In this document: piece after piece, positions 1-11,150 of the stretch
Position numbering within the stretch: the first letter of the stretch is position 1
How the letters are laid out: each line of letters begins with the position of its first letter
Source: Lepidurus packardi
Lineage: Eukaryota; Arthropoda; Branchiopoda; Notostraca; Triopsidae
Assembly: GCA_023053545.1 (NCBI GenBank)
Contig: JAKZAN010000006.1
Span: forward strand, 3,973,001-4,037,000
Length of the DNA stretch: 64,000 nt
Direction: 5' to 3'
Notes under the pieces: model-generated
Database searches by the model: none
Told to the model about the DNA's origin: nothing
Seen by the model: only the letters and a program-made list of their open reading frames with translations
Program-made: the position numbers and the translations under genes

Positions 1-174
1 AATGTACTTTCATCCTTGTCAGCTCCAAGTCACCTTTCAACAATGGGGTCACACAATCCACTTGCATCATACGGTGCTGCAAGTAATCCTCTGAGCGCTC
101 ATCCTTTTGCTGCGTATTATCCCTCATCGTATGCGCTCTATGGGCCAAGGATGGGTCCCTCAGTACTCCCGTAA
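1..174 (+). CDS. 3' end of an unidentified protein (partial, truncated by window edge)
   Basis: Frame 1 is open from base 1 to a TAA at 172-174 and gives 57 residues. They are rich in Ser, Ala, Pro and Tyr and end in YALYGPRMGPSVLP. No domain is visible. Compositionally the tail resembles the disordered C-termini of developmental transcription factors, but no family signature is present, so this is only a guess. The absence of a start codon is expected because the gene enters from the left. The 20 kb of gene-free sequence that follows is what one often sees beside a developmental regulator, which weakly supports the guess. It could also be a chance open frame, though the smooth composition argues against that. 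Confidence 0.45.
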   Translation, partial: NVLSSLSAPSHLSTMGSHNPLASYGAASNPLSAHPFAAYYPSSYALYGPRMGPSVLP

Positions 175-3100
175 CATCCCCTTAAATAATTTCTTAAAAA
201 AAAAGGAAAAAGGAAAGCAAAGTATCGGAGGAGGATATGTTCTGCCTTGATTTCCATTGATCCGGACCCAAAGTTGACTTTCGCTCCCCCTCGTGTTCCG
301 GATAGGTCTGACAAAAAAAATGGAAAGAAAAAAAAAGTTGTAAAAAGTGTCAGTTAGTACACCTTCTCCCAGTGTGATAAAAAGCTTGGTGTGTATGCGA
401 GTGTTTTAAAAGGATTTGACTTTTCAAATGCACTAATGTGCTCTGTGATGGTTTTGAGCTGTTTTACGCCTGTATAAGTCACCCTTGGTTCATTCATATG
501 TAAAAAACTTTAATGACGAAAAACAAACGAACTATATTATTGTTGGCTCAGAAGGGCTTGTATATAAGTTATGGAACATTCGAATTACAAAAGAAAGCAT
601 TTCAGTGAGATGTATGGCTCGTTTTTTAAATCTAAATTCTCTAATTACAGTTACTTTCCTTTCTGATTAGATAAACGCAGGGAACTAACGGTGTCGGTGA
701 CCTGAAGTGCTGGCCTTGTTCTTGGCTTATTTAAATTGTATTCAGTGCAGTTGTTATCGCCGTATCCGTGTTTCCTGTTCTAGATGCACATCGCCTTCCC
801 GACAACCATTTCGAAAATTTCGTAAGATTGGCGCCCCTTCGTTTCCAAATGTGAGGTGGTCATCAAGATAAACGGCCACCTACTCCAAGTAGCACACTTG
901 ATTACGCTAGAAGCGAAAGAACAAACAAAATTGACGGCACGGTGAGAGTTTTTTGGCGCAAACGTGCTGAATCGAAAAGGCATGAAAGCTTGGAAGTTAA
1001 GCCGCGACTACAGCGCCAACTCCTGGTACTACCGTTTGAAAACAAACGCTTCTTATTGGGCCAAGCTTTTGATTTTGATGAATAAGACATTGTATTGGTT
1101 TCGGAGGTCTACGTCTTCCAAGAAAAGCAAAAGCACTTCTTATTGTAAGGAGTGGACTATTCATGCAACTGTGAATTTTGACTGAATCATGAATGGATTA
1201 CTACCAGTCACTGATTCCTGAAGCTTCCTCTTTGAATTCCATTTCGGTCTTTTTGAGACCTTATTCTATGATAAGAAAACCTATTATGTCTAAACTTGCG
1301 TGTGGGTTAACTTTTGAACCACTCCAGAAAACGCAGTACAGAAAGTGTGTTAAATAAGAAATCAGGTTTCATGAATCTATGAATCCGCTATTCAAGGTGT
1401 AATGGTAAACTGAAGTTCCACGGGCTTTTTCCAATAATTTTCTGACATAACTTTTTCGGTATGGTGTGCTTTAGGTTCTCGTGAAACCCGCTTTCATTTC
1501 TTCGAATAAATTCAAAAAAGTTTACTGCAAAGTTGGGATTAGTTGAAGACGGGGTTGACAGATCCCTGGAAATAAGTGATATAGGACAGTAAGTTACACG
1601 GAGCTCTTCTAACGGTCCTGTTGAACCTTAAATTTTAAGTCCAAATCATAGTTCACCTTCCGTGTACGCCAGATTGAAAATGCAGGCATTCTGCTTGAGT
1701 TGTTGGGATAGTTTTACAGGTCCCAAGTATGGCTTCTAAGTAATGGAACACTTCCTGCTGCGTTGAAGGTATATTGCTAGAAGGTTTCTGATGGTTCAAG
1801 TTGAAGGTCTCGTTGTAATTCCAGTTGGATTCATTTGCCCGATCGAGCCTTCATAATTCTTTCAGTTTTACACTGCGAGGGCTGCGTCATGCACCAAGAA
1901 CGCAAAACCCATTACATTAGCTCATTTCCATCGCTTACGAACGCAAACAAGCAAAGGCAGCCAGGCTGTGAACATTCGAGCAAATAATCTACCCACTACC
2001 GAACTGCAGTGGGCGGGACTTATGTAACGTTTCTTGGTCTTGGGTCTTTCTGTCCTAGTTTTGAAACCGAAAGCTCTGGAACTTGCAGTTTAACTTCGCA
2101 GTTATTCTGAAACTCCCATAAGTGGATTTTTCCTTCTTCTACTGTTGGCTTTTTGCGCCAGCTAACAGAAGAAAGAAAAAAAACTTAAAAAGGAAAAAAA
2201 AGCTTAGGATATACAGCAAACTGGGGAAGTTATACCAAATGGGAATGGGTACGAGCAGGACCACTTCAGTGTTCCCAGCGCTGGTTGTAGCTGTCGGTAG
2301 TTCGTCAGCTACCAGCTCATTGTCGGTCGTAAAATGACCATTAAGACGCATGGCGTCGACGTCGGCTCTGGCCCTTAGGTCCTTGTTGCATGCCAAAAGG
2401 CAAGTGTTGAAAGCGAGGACGAACAGCTGTCTGACGTCACTTTTCGTTGCTGCCATCAAGTTTTCATCGCTTCTGTTGACGACTGTGAAGACTTGGCTTC
2501 AAGTCGGGCGCCAGGGACTTGGGTGGAAGAAGTGATGCATCTGTTATAGGATATGTAGGTGCCTTCAAAGCAAGATAACAGAACTGAGCATACAGTATCT
2601 CGGCATAAGTCTTCTATGATCACCCTCACATGTACGATGCTTTTCGTTAACCATTGTGGTTTCTTATTGTTCCGTGAAGGTTGTTTTGAGCTTTTTCCCT
2701 CCGTGTATTCTATACACGCAAGCCGAACCAATGATATAGTGTTGGTATAGAATGCTTAGTCAAGGTATATATGCTCGCCAGCTCTTTACTTTCTTGGCTG
2801 GCACTCTGTTTACCATGTCGGAGGTGATGAAAAACACGAAACGGTTGACACAAGCTCCCTTCGTGACAAACGCAAAGTCAGGATTGACAGCCACGTCGTC
2901 AGTGACGGAAGACTGGCCTGCAGCATTGTACCTCCTTGAGTTTTCTCGAACTCGGACATGTTTGTTGAAAGACCGATTGCTTAGCTCCTATTCTGTATTG
3001 TGCTCATTTCCTTTATACCTGACTCGGATTTCAGCATTGATGAAACACTTATTTTGCGGTGGTTTCACGGGGAAAACGGCTGGAAAAATCAGCTTCTTAC

Positions 3101-6100
3101 TTGCAGTCCATCGCGGCTGAGGGCTTTGCCACTCTACCGGCTAACCGGCCCCGACCTGTCAGCTGGGGCTAAGTAGCTTGGAACGTTCGATGAAAAGAGT
3201 TTTGTCATTCCCCGTCTCTGTAAAGCCCTTGATATCTTTTTACTTCAGCTCCATTGTACGGCCCAATAGCGCCGTAGTTCCGGATTAAAGGCCCAATCCT
3301 TTATATGCTTGACAACTCAACACCTTTATACGTTCTTTCCAAGGCTATAACACGATATAACACGGGGCTTTTAAATAAGATCCATGTAATTTTTCAAGAA
3401 AATTTCCCAATTTGCTTTGGTGGATTTTATCAGTTTTTGCCAGCCTCAAAATACTGGTGCTTTCCCTTTTCTTTCCTGTTCAGAAATATAACCGGTAGCT
3501 ACGCGTCCTGATAAGAGGGGTGCTCATGTTCTACATCAACGTGATAGATGATCAAACCCCCCCAAACTCGTCCGTCCTAGGAACAAGAACGATGGGCGTT
3601 AGTCAGTAGGGTACCCGCAATTTTGTGGCTTTCCCCCGCTGTGACCGCTTTTCAATGCAGCTCGTTCATCACCCAAGCTTGCCAAACCATGCAACCTGTG
3701 ATTAGACATCGTTGAGATTGTTATTGAAAAGCGAGACCCCTCCTTTTGTGAAAGAACCGAACGCGACACCCAGAGTATTAGGCGTTGTGGACCGGGTTTT
3801 ACATTTTTGAGTGTATCGAATTCGGATGCTATGAGCCTCAGCTAGTAGCTGATATAACGAAGGAGGAAACACGTCTCCATAGCAAGCTTTTGATGCCAAT
3901 GTGGGGGTTTACAAGAGGGAATCTGGGGCGTTTACACCATGTGAGACAAAGTTGTAGCGCAAGTTTCCCTTGTTCGAAAGGCTAGAAACGCGACATGGCG
4001 TTCCCGTATCCGATGCTTATCACTGCATTGACATCCCAATGTACGGACACGTTTTAGTTTACAGTGAAGACAACAAAGCCTACAAAGAGACACTTTTTTA
4101 CCACGCCGTCGGTTGAAATGCCTAGAATTTGGTATATTTGTTGTATTTATTATTCATTATTGACGGCTTTTCCCTTGAATTCGTAAGTCGCGTGGATTCC
4201 AACTGGTTGACAGAAACAATTAATTCAGTCATGTGTAAGTACTAGTTCTAACCGTGTAAGAGTTACAAGGTTAGAACATGGAATCAACATGGGGTATCAA
4301 GCTGAGCTTCCTCTTCGTTTTGCCGTTTGCTTTTCGAATAAGTCGGACTAAATCAAATCGTTCTGGTCCCGTCAGTCAAGTCAAGTCTTATCTTATAAGT
4401 AAAGAGCTGCGTCAGCAAAGGCATTTATGAAACGTATAGATGCTACTGACGCTTTTGACACAATGTCCGACGTCCCGTTGTGCCAGCAGTCTTTGGCGCT
4501 GCAATCATATTCTCAACTATGTCTCCCCCCATTCGTTGCACGACTATTCTTTGACAGCACACGGTTGCCTTCGTTGATTTTCCAGTGGTGTATGTATGTC
4601 TTGCTAGTTTGTACAAGGAGATGAGGGGATGAAAGCAGACAAAGAAAGACTAGAGTCAAACCTCCCAATGTTCGGCTCCCAAACTATAAAGAACAGCACT
4701 CACTATTACAATGACTTGTATAGGTCGGCTCCTATTCATGTCGGTTTGGTCCCTTGTCCGTCAAGTCAATATTGACTGTAGCCATCGTGACAGCTTAGCG
4801 GTAGCCGTCACTCCAACCTGCCAGCTTTGTCTACTGTTAATCGTCAGCGTCTTCCTACTACAATGGGCGGCAAAAGTTATAGAGTCCAAATTTTTTTCTG
4901 AAGGAATATATTTTATTTCTTTTTCATCTTCTTTTGAATTTTTTTTTATCGTTTCTTACACTGAGTTCATATTTTTTTTAAAGGAGTGATTAATATATTG
5001 GGTTTTTGAGTTGATAATGCGCCAGGTTTAGTGGGTACTTAATGTAGGAATTTAGGGAGCAAATTTGTGCTATGAAATATTTTATGGCCTTCGTTTTGGG
5101 AGTACGGAGCTCGTTCCTCAATTTAAGAAAATAAAAAGTTTGAGTTCTTTTTTACAGTAGCAAAAGTCGGTCTTGTTAGCCTTTTTAGCGTCCGTAGGGC
5201 GAGTTTTCCTTATGCTGGAATGTCGAGTTCCAGAAAAGTAATTCAGAGGCTGTCCTGTAACGCTTAGGATAGACGAAGCCTATCTAAGCGATAAACCCGT
5301 TGTGACGGGTCGGCGTCGGACAAAGCCTCTTTGCATGTCCACCTGCCAAGAGCTTTTATTGCCCGCTGAATCCCCGCCATGTCGGCCGGGATTGCCTTCT
5401 TATCTAGACGAAGTGCCGTCACCTGGAACAAGGAAAGATCGCTTTTGGGGTTTTCTGAAGCTCCACACGTTCTTCGTGTCGACTCGTTGCTCACACAGGA
5501 GACGTCACGCCAAACTGCTGGGAAGGCAAGTGGCTCCCATGCTGTCTGTTTTTATGCATATTTCTAGTTAATTCCCCTGAATTTATAAGCCAATTGAGTT
5601 CAGAAAAACACTGACTAGATTTAGAGTGCAGTTAATAGCAAAAACAAAATTAAAAAAACAGCAACAACACCCTCGAGGAACTATATGAATGTATGTAGCA
5701 CCTTTTCTCTCGTTTACGGCACATTGACTTGCGCTTGGCGCTGTTTTATCCCAGCAAAAAATGCTTGAAAATGTTACCTTGACAGTCAAATTTGCGTGTC
5801 TAAACATGCTGGGGTGTATGGAGAAGCAGTTTTTGTCCTTTTACCTCCGTTTTGTTACAAATGAGAACGCAAATCGTAGAAACAAATGAATTTTAATTGG
5901 TCTGAAAAGGTCGGCAAAAGTCAGTCCACAAGTTGCTGGACCGCGCCGGCAACTCGAGGGGACGGCTGAACCGCGGTGCGGCAGTTTGAGCGCATGGTAC
6001 TCACCGGTCCAGCCAAGGCGGGAGTAGCTGGAGCGCAATGGAAGCAGGTGGACACTGAGCGGATTCTTTGCTGTTAGGAAAAAGAGAGAGAGTTCAAGAC

Positions 6101-7002
6101 ATATAATTAATAGGTGGAAGACTGGTTTACGTTATCTGCCATAGCTCATCCGTGAGCTCAAGTCTTGAGAAAGTATGCAAAAGACTCACATATCAAACTG
6201 TCAGACGCGTCAGTTCTTTTAAGGACGCCTTACCTTTCTTTTTTTTCTACCTTGGCATTAGCCATCTTTTACGTGGCTATTATCTGCTCGCGCCGTTGCG
6301 GTTTCAAGTCGCGACTCTTACAATTTTGCGGCTGTTTTTCGCTGACATATGGAACAGTAGGCTGTGAAGGTGATTTGGGGGCTTGGTCAAAGCCCTCCAT
6401 CAAGCCATAAATTTTTACTTATATCCAACCTGCCATGGGTGCTCGTAAATTTTACTTGGGGGTATCCAGGCCCCACGGTTCCTTTTGGCCAAGCGCGGCA
6501 AGCTGGCGCGCCGCTGTTTTTAGTGGACTGGAGTCACAACGGCAAAACGTTCTAATTTGCTCGGCGTGGAATTTAAAAGCTAAGACCGAAGTAAACACTG
6601 TGTACTATACGGTTTAATGTTGATGCGCCTTTCCCCCCTCTTTTTAACACTGTTTATGTGAAGAGAAGTAGCTGGCTGCTTGGAGGTGATGGGCGAGAAG
6701 CGATAGCAATTTTCTCTCGGCTTAATATATAGAGGAGACTCCTAATTTTACATGCCCGTCATACCGTCCTGGGGATGTAGCTAGTTAACCATGATTCATG
6801 AGGCGCGTTGGGGCGATGACTCAAAGCTCAGTGCAGCTGTTGCATGACAAGTTTGGGAGGAAGCCATTGGCTCTCTTTTTCGGCTACCTCGTTAAATGCA
6901 TAAGAGTTTGTCGCTGCAGAAATTCAAGGAAAACAAGGGGCCTATCACCGTACACTTTGTTCTTTTCTCTCTCCGAATGTTGCCAGGATTTTCTCCAACG
7001 CA

Positions 7003-7004
<2 letters not shown>

Positions 7005-7033
<29 letters not shown>
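7005..7033. repeat. poly(T) run
   Basis: An uninterrupted run of 29 T. No neighbouring polyadenylation signal or target-site duplication suggests a retroposed tail, so it is recorded only as a homopolymer tract. Confidence 0.9.
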
Positions 7034-7036
<3 letters not shown>

Positions 7037-8317
7037 TTCCAAGCGAATTTACATATTGCCTCGTTTTATGAGTGACACAAACGATGGTCGGAAAGGAAAC
7101 ATGACGGGTATTCGGGCGCGAAGCAGGCTTCGACATTTAAAAGGGGGGGGGGGAGAGAGAAAAGCTGTCGTCGAAAGTACCTTAGCAGCCACTTTGCAGT
7201 TATGTTCTCCAATATGGCGCTTGAGAAAACGTACAAGAGCAGGATATTACACGTTTCTTTCACAGTCTGTCGCGGCTGGGAGACATTATCTCGTGAATTG
7301 TTTCTTGTTCTCACTCTGGGAACTCGAGATAGAACTAAAAAAAATGCTTGGGAAAGGGCGGGGTTATGGGGTGAAGGGGGGATAAGACTCTACGGAGTTG
7401 TGCCTCGTTTCCAACTATTGCTGTCTCTTCTTTTTATTTTTACAGTGGTACAATACCATGCTCTTCCGCTGCTCCCATCGTTTCGAGAGTTCTTCTTCGC
7501 GCTGGAGTTGCCCCGACAAGGCCCAAGCGGGCAAAAGCAGGCAAAAGCGAGGCAAAACGCCATGTAGCTGCTGCCCGTCGTTCGCCGTTTACGGGCGCCT
7601 GTCACGCTAACGATCCAACCAGCAGGAACGATGGGCTGCGTGGAGCTCAAGCTCAAGACCCCAAGCTCTTCTTCGGGAAAATAAGCCCTCGCTTTATCTC
7701 GCCCATAAAGGGACAATTTATGACATGGCAGGCCTGGGGTATATCAAAGCAGAAAGACAGCTTAAAGCATACCACCTTGTGTAACGTTTTCCCCCGCTTT
7801 TGGGGAGCCGTGCTTCGTTCCTTCCCAAAGGCGAAGGAAGCATATCATACACGGGGACGCAGAATAGTTTCTGGGCTATATTTTCACACGTGAATTTTTT
7901 CCTTTGCAGGTCTCCTTCCAAGCCTTTGCCTACTTGTTTTCCCCGTTTTTCCTCATTTATGTATGTTTCTTTTTCTTTTTGGTGGTTGGGTTAAAGAAAA
8001 ATGAAAGCGGCTCATGAATAATCCTAAAAGCTGTTGTTATCTCACCTCTTTTTCTTCTTTCTTTATTCTCAATCCTGGAAAGTGCATTGGAGGGGATTAG
8101 CAAGCTGGAACCGTCAACAGTTTCATGGGTCTCATATAGAGGCGGTTTCGTCCGTAATTTTGTCCAGTGAAGCTCGAGTTCTTTCTCGCACGATTTAATT
8201 ACATGACGGTCTCTTATCGTTTTGCTTGTAAACTCAAAGTGCCGGTAGTTTAGTGGAGGGGGGTACAGTTTTATCTTAAAGCCTTCTCGGTGGTGTGTGT
8301 TGCCTTTTGCCTTCCAA

Positions 8318-8318
<1 letters not shown>

Positions 8319-8352
<34 letters not shown>
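8319..8352. repeat. poly(C) run
   Basis: An uninterrupted run of 34 C. Long C/G runs recur in this window (G-run 50946-50962; C-run near 54518; G-rich runs near 52293). They are unusual for most insects. Exact length is prone to sequencing error. Confidence 0.85.
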
Positions 8353-8354
<2 letters not shown>

Positions 8355-9272
8355 GAGTCAGCTCCTGCCACGGGCACTGTGTATAGTGTATTTCGCTTTT
8401 CTTGATTATAAGAGCCAGAAGGTGGTGAGCCATAAGTCGAGGGAACGGCTCTTGAGGACGTCGCCTAAGTTGCACAGCCTTCCTGTGCTCTTCTTTATGG
8501 AGCACTAACTGTCACGAGCGTCGTTGGTATCCCAGCGATGCAAGCCTCGGAAGTCAAGGGGCTTTTATGTGTTCTCTGCGCCGATGCATGGCGACAGATG
8601 GAAAGCCATTGAAACGGGCGGTGTCTCAGTTGAATATATACCAGCGAACAAAACCATGCGATTCCTAGGCGACATGCTACTGCTCCTGGACTCGGATACT
8701 TACAGCGCCATAGGAATGTGTCACAGGGAGCGGGGGTATTTGACTGCTGTGCCCACAGCTCGTCAAGTATATCAGCGCGTAAACTCACTGCCAATCTCGG
8801 CCAAATATACCTCGACTGCATGTTCTCCTAACAGTATATCCTGCCCCCTTTATCTTGTGGGAATGTGTCGAGTTTTTAACTCTTTTCTATCCTCGGTACC
8901 GTAAAAGTAAAATAACGAAAGAAATCCAGAAAAATAACGGCGCCAGCAATACAATTTTGCCCCCAGGATCTTTACAGACATTCTAAAAGGAGCAGAGAGG
9001 AGAGAGCATACCGACAAGGCCTGAGTAAGATAAATGGTCCACCATGGGGCTCTTGTGGCTTGAGAAAGCTCAAAAGTCCCGGTGACCACTAACCCATTTA
9101 CCCGGAACATGTCATCTAGTCGTAACCCATCCATCTTGGTGCTCCCAAAATGAAACATTTCTAAGAACTGAAAAAGCGCGGCATATAAATTAGAATACTG
9201 GAAGCTTACTTTCGTCTCCCCTTTTCCTATGCATATACATACAGTACTGCAACTACGCGTCACTACATGGAC

Positions 9273-9548
9273 TTTGCAAATTGGCCAATGACATTGCCTC
9301 TCCGTTGTATTCAGATAATCCTGTCATTTCCAGCCTATTACCACGCTTAGATAGGGTTCTATCACGATATCCTTATAAAATCGCCAGTCAATTGAAGTCA
9401 ATTAAGCGAGCAGGTCATTTAATGGAATCTGTTCATGTAATTGACTGGCAGTCTAGAAGGAATTTTCCTATATAAGCGTAGTAGTAGGCTGGAAATGACA
9501 GGATTGGCTGAAAACAACGGAAGGCAATTTCATTGGTCAATTTGCAAA
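9273..9548. mobile_element. 276-bp palindromic foldback (MITE-like) element, family A
   Basis: The left end reads TTTGCAAATTGGCCAATG. The reverse complement of the right end reads TTTGCAAATTGACCAATG. The match continues almost to the centre: both arms share CCTGTCATTTCCAGCCTA, then CGCTTA(G/T)ATAGG, then CAGTCAATT, so nearly the whole element folds on itself. It has no coding capacity. The same arm sequence appears at 56395-56515 and, inverted, at about 57580-57665, so this is a dispersed family. A target-site duplication could not be fixed by eye. Non-autonomous DNA transposon is the most economical class. Confidence 0.8.
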
Positions 9549-10547
9549 TGCATTTAGCTACCAATAGTGTAATACAATACATCTAATTTCATGTTCGATA
9601 CATGTTTTAGTGCATGCATGTAGACGTAGAGCAAGCGATTTAAGGATTAGCAGCTTGACATGTCACATTCATAACATGTATAATAGGAATATTTGTATAA
9701 TATTTTTGTCCTTTGAAATGTGAAGCGACTTGTTCAAAACTCTCCGCTATTAAGAGTCGAACTCGTAGTTATGAGAGTGTATTTTTTGCTTGTTTTTTGG
9801 TCGTCTTTAACGTTAAGTTCTAGCAAGTTTTAAAAGCCCTGGCTCCGCGCCGCGTAGTACGTTCGTTTAATCGGTCTCTTCCCAAGTTGGGTTTGTGTGC
9901 AAGACATTGGCGGGGCTAGATCTGACAGCTGTAATGAATGGTTCCTTCTTGAAACGCTCGTTTTTCCTAAAGCACACGCAGTGCATGGCAAAGTTCTCAT
10001 TATAGACAAAAATCTCTTTCCTGGTATAGAAAATGAGGAGGTTGGCTTTCTAATCTCCCTCGGTCTATACCACGTCTCCATACTATTACTATACTACACT
10101 ATGGCCACAGTGCAGTAAAGCTTCGCCGAGTCGAGTTCTTATGCCATTCCACCACAGCCTCTCTCTCTCTCTTTCTCTATACTCTATAGACTTTCCTAAT
10201 ACAGGTCCCTTCTTTTACGTTCGCCAAAAATCCCTGGGTTCTTCTGATGTTGTCGGTCGGGTGTACCTATCCGTCACGCCAGACAACTTGTTTGCGATAA
10301 GAGTTGGCCGAGCAGCGGCCTGTCATTAGGCGGTCCTTTTGTGAACAGCCTTTATCCTGGCACAAGCGAAATGAGACACCTTACTGATATTCCTTCCTTT
10401 TTTTGTTTATTTATTCCGCTTGGTTATTTTTATTTCTAAGGATTAAGAAAGAATAAGAAATAAGTCTTTAACTTTGGTTTTAATAACATGTTTCGAGATA
10501 TTTATTTGGGGACAAGTTTGGCTAAAACACGAGTTAAAAAATTGCTT

Positions 10548-11040
10548 AAGGCTCCCGTACACCTTAGCTTATTGATGCGAAACAGTCACAGATGGCACTA
10601 ATGTTTGTTATTGTTTTGCCAACAGGTCCTCTATGTTCAGAACACGGAGATAAAACTGACACTAGTGTGTATTATTGCTGCAAAACGTTCTCCTGAAAAT
10701 GATATGACAAACCGGTGTCACTCGAGTTGAAAATTGGTAGTTGGATTGGAAATGCATTAGGTTAGGTTACGATAGGTTAGGCTAGGATAGGATAAGTAAG
10801 GATAAGTTAGGTTAGGTTGGGTTTGCTTAGTTTAGGTCAGCTTAGGTTAGGATAGGTTAGGTTAGGTTACGTTAGTTTAGCTTAGGTTAGGTTAGGTTAA
10901 CACTTTTCATCAACTTTCATTGATGAGAAGTGTTAAAACTTACACTTTCTTTCACACCACCAGCTGAAAAAAGAAAAATTCATTGTTAGAAAATGACACC
11001 AAGTGCCATTTTTGACTCCGGAATACATTACATACGTTTG
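10548..11040. mobile_element. repeat family B, copy 1, containing TTAGG-like tract
   Basis: It begins AAGGCTCCCGTACACCTTAG and continues with a segment also found at 48123-48200 and 53103-53175. It then carries a degenerate GGTTA-rich tract (10758-10900), a 15-bp hairpin with arms AACACTTTTCATCAA and TTGATGAGAAGTGTT, and a tail ending in ACATACGTTTG. The interior matches the reverse complement of the interior of the 48-kb copy, although both copies start with the same sequence. That implies near-identical inverted termini. No open frame is present, so it is probably a non-autonomous foldback transposon. Confidence 0.65.
10758..10900. repeat. degenerate GGTTA (TTAGG telomere-like) tract
   Basis: About 140 bp is made mainly of GGTTA/GGATA/GGTTAG units. 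TTAGG is the canonical arthropod telomere repeat, but this copy is degenerate, internal and embedded in a dispersed repeat. It is better read as part of that element than as an old telomere. Confidence 0.75.
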
Positions 11041-11094
11041 TAACTAAATTCGGAGAACGTGTTGTGTTTAGCAAAAGCCTTGCGTAAGGATGTA

Positions 11095-11096
11095 AA

Positions 11097-11134
<38 letters not shown>

Positions 11135-11150
11135 ATATATATATATTTTA
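11095..11150. repeat. (AT)n microsatellite with flanking inverted repeat
   Basis: An alternating AT tract is bounded by TGTAAAATAT on the left and ATATTTTACA on the right, so the whole tract can extrude as a hairpin. It lies just past repeat family B copy 1. Confidence 0.9.

Larger units (their letters stand above)
175..9272. other. gene-free stretch, probable 3' UTR and intergenic DNA
   Basis: No open frame here combines coding-like composition, splice sites and a recognisable domain. The longer open frames are short, overlap on both strands, and include stretches encoded by the T-run at 7005-7033 and the C-run at 8319-8352. The first few hundred bases are probably the 3' UTR of the gene ending at 174. 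No RNA gene or transposon termini were recognised before 9273. TGACAG-type hexamers recur here and to the right. Confidence 0.6.

Noticed and set aside
6114-6140. TGGAAGAC followed by TGGTTT, similar to the start of miR-7
   Set aside because: Only the first eight bases agree and no clear precursor hairpin could be drawn by eye.
6798-7385. Plus-strand open frame of 195 codons
   Set aside because: It includes a polyphenylalanine stretch from the T29 run; composition is not protein-like and no homologous motif is visible.
7957-8505. Minus-strand open frame of 182 codons
   Set aside because: It is crossed by the C34 run, which gives a polyglycine stretch, has low-complexity ends and no domain; the opposite strand is also open.
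10758-10900. Interstitial telomere or chromosome-fusion scar
   Set aside because: The TTAGG-like tract is degenerate and is a component of dispersed repeat family B, with a similar tract in the copy at 48 kb.
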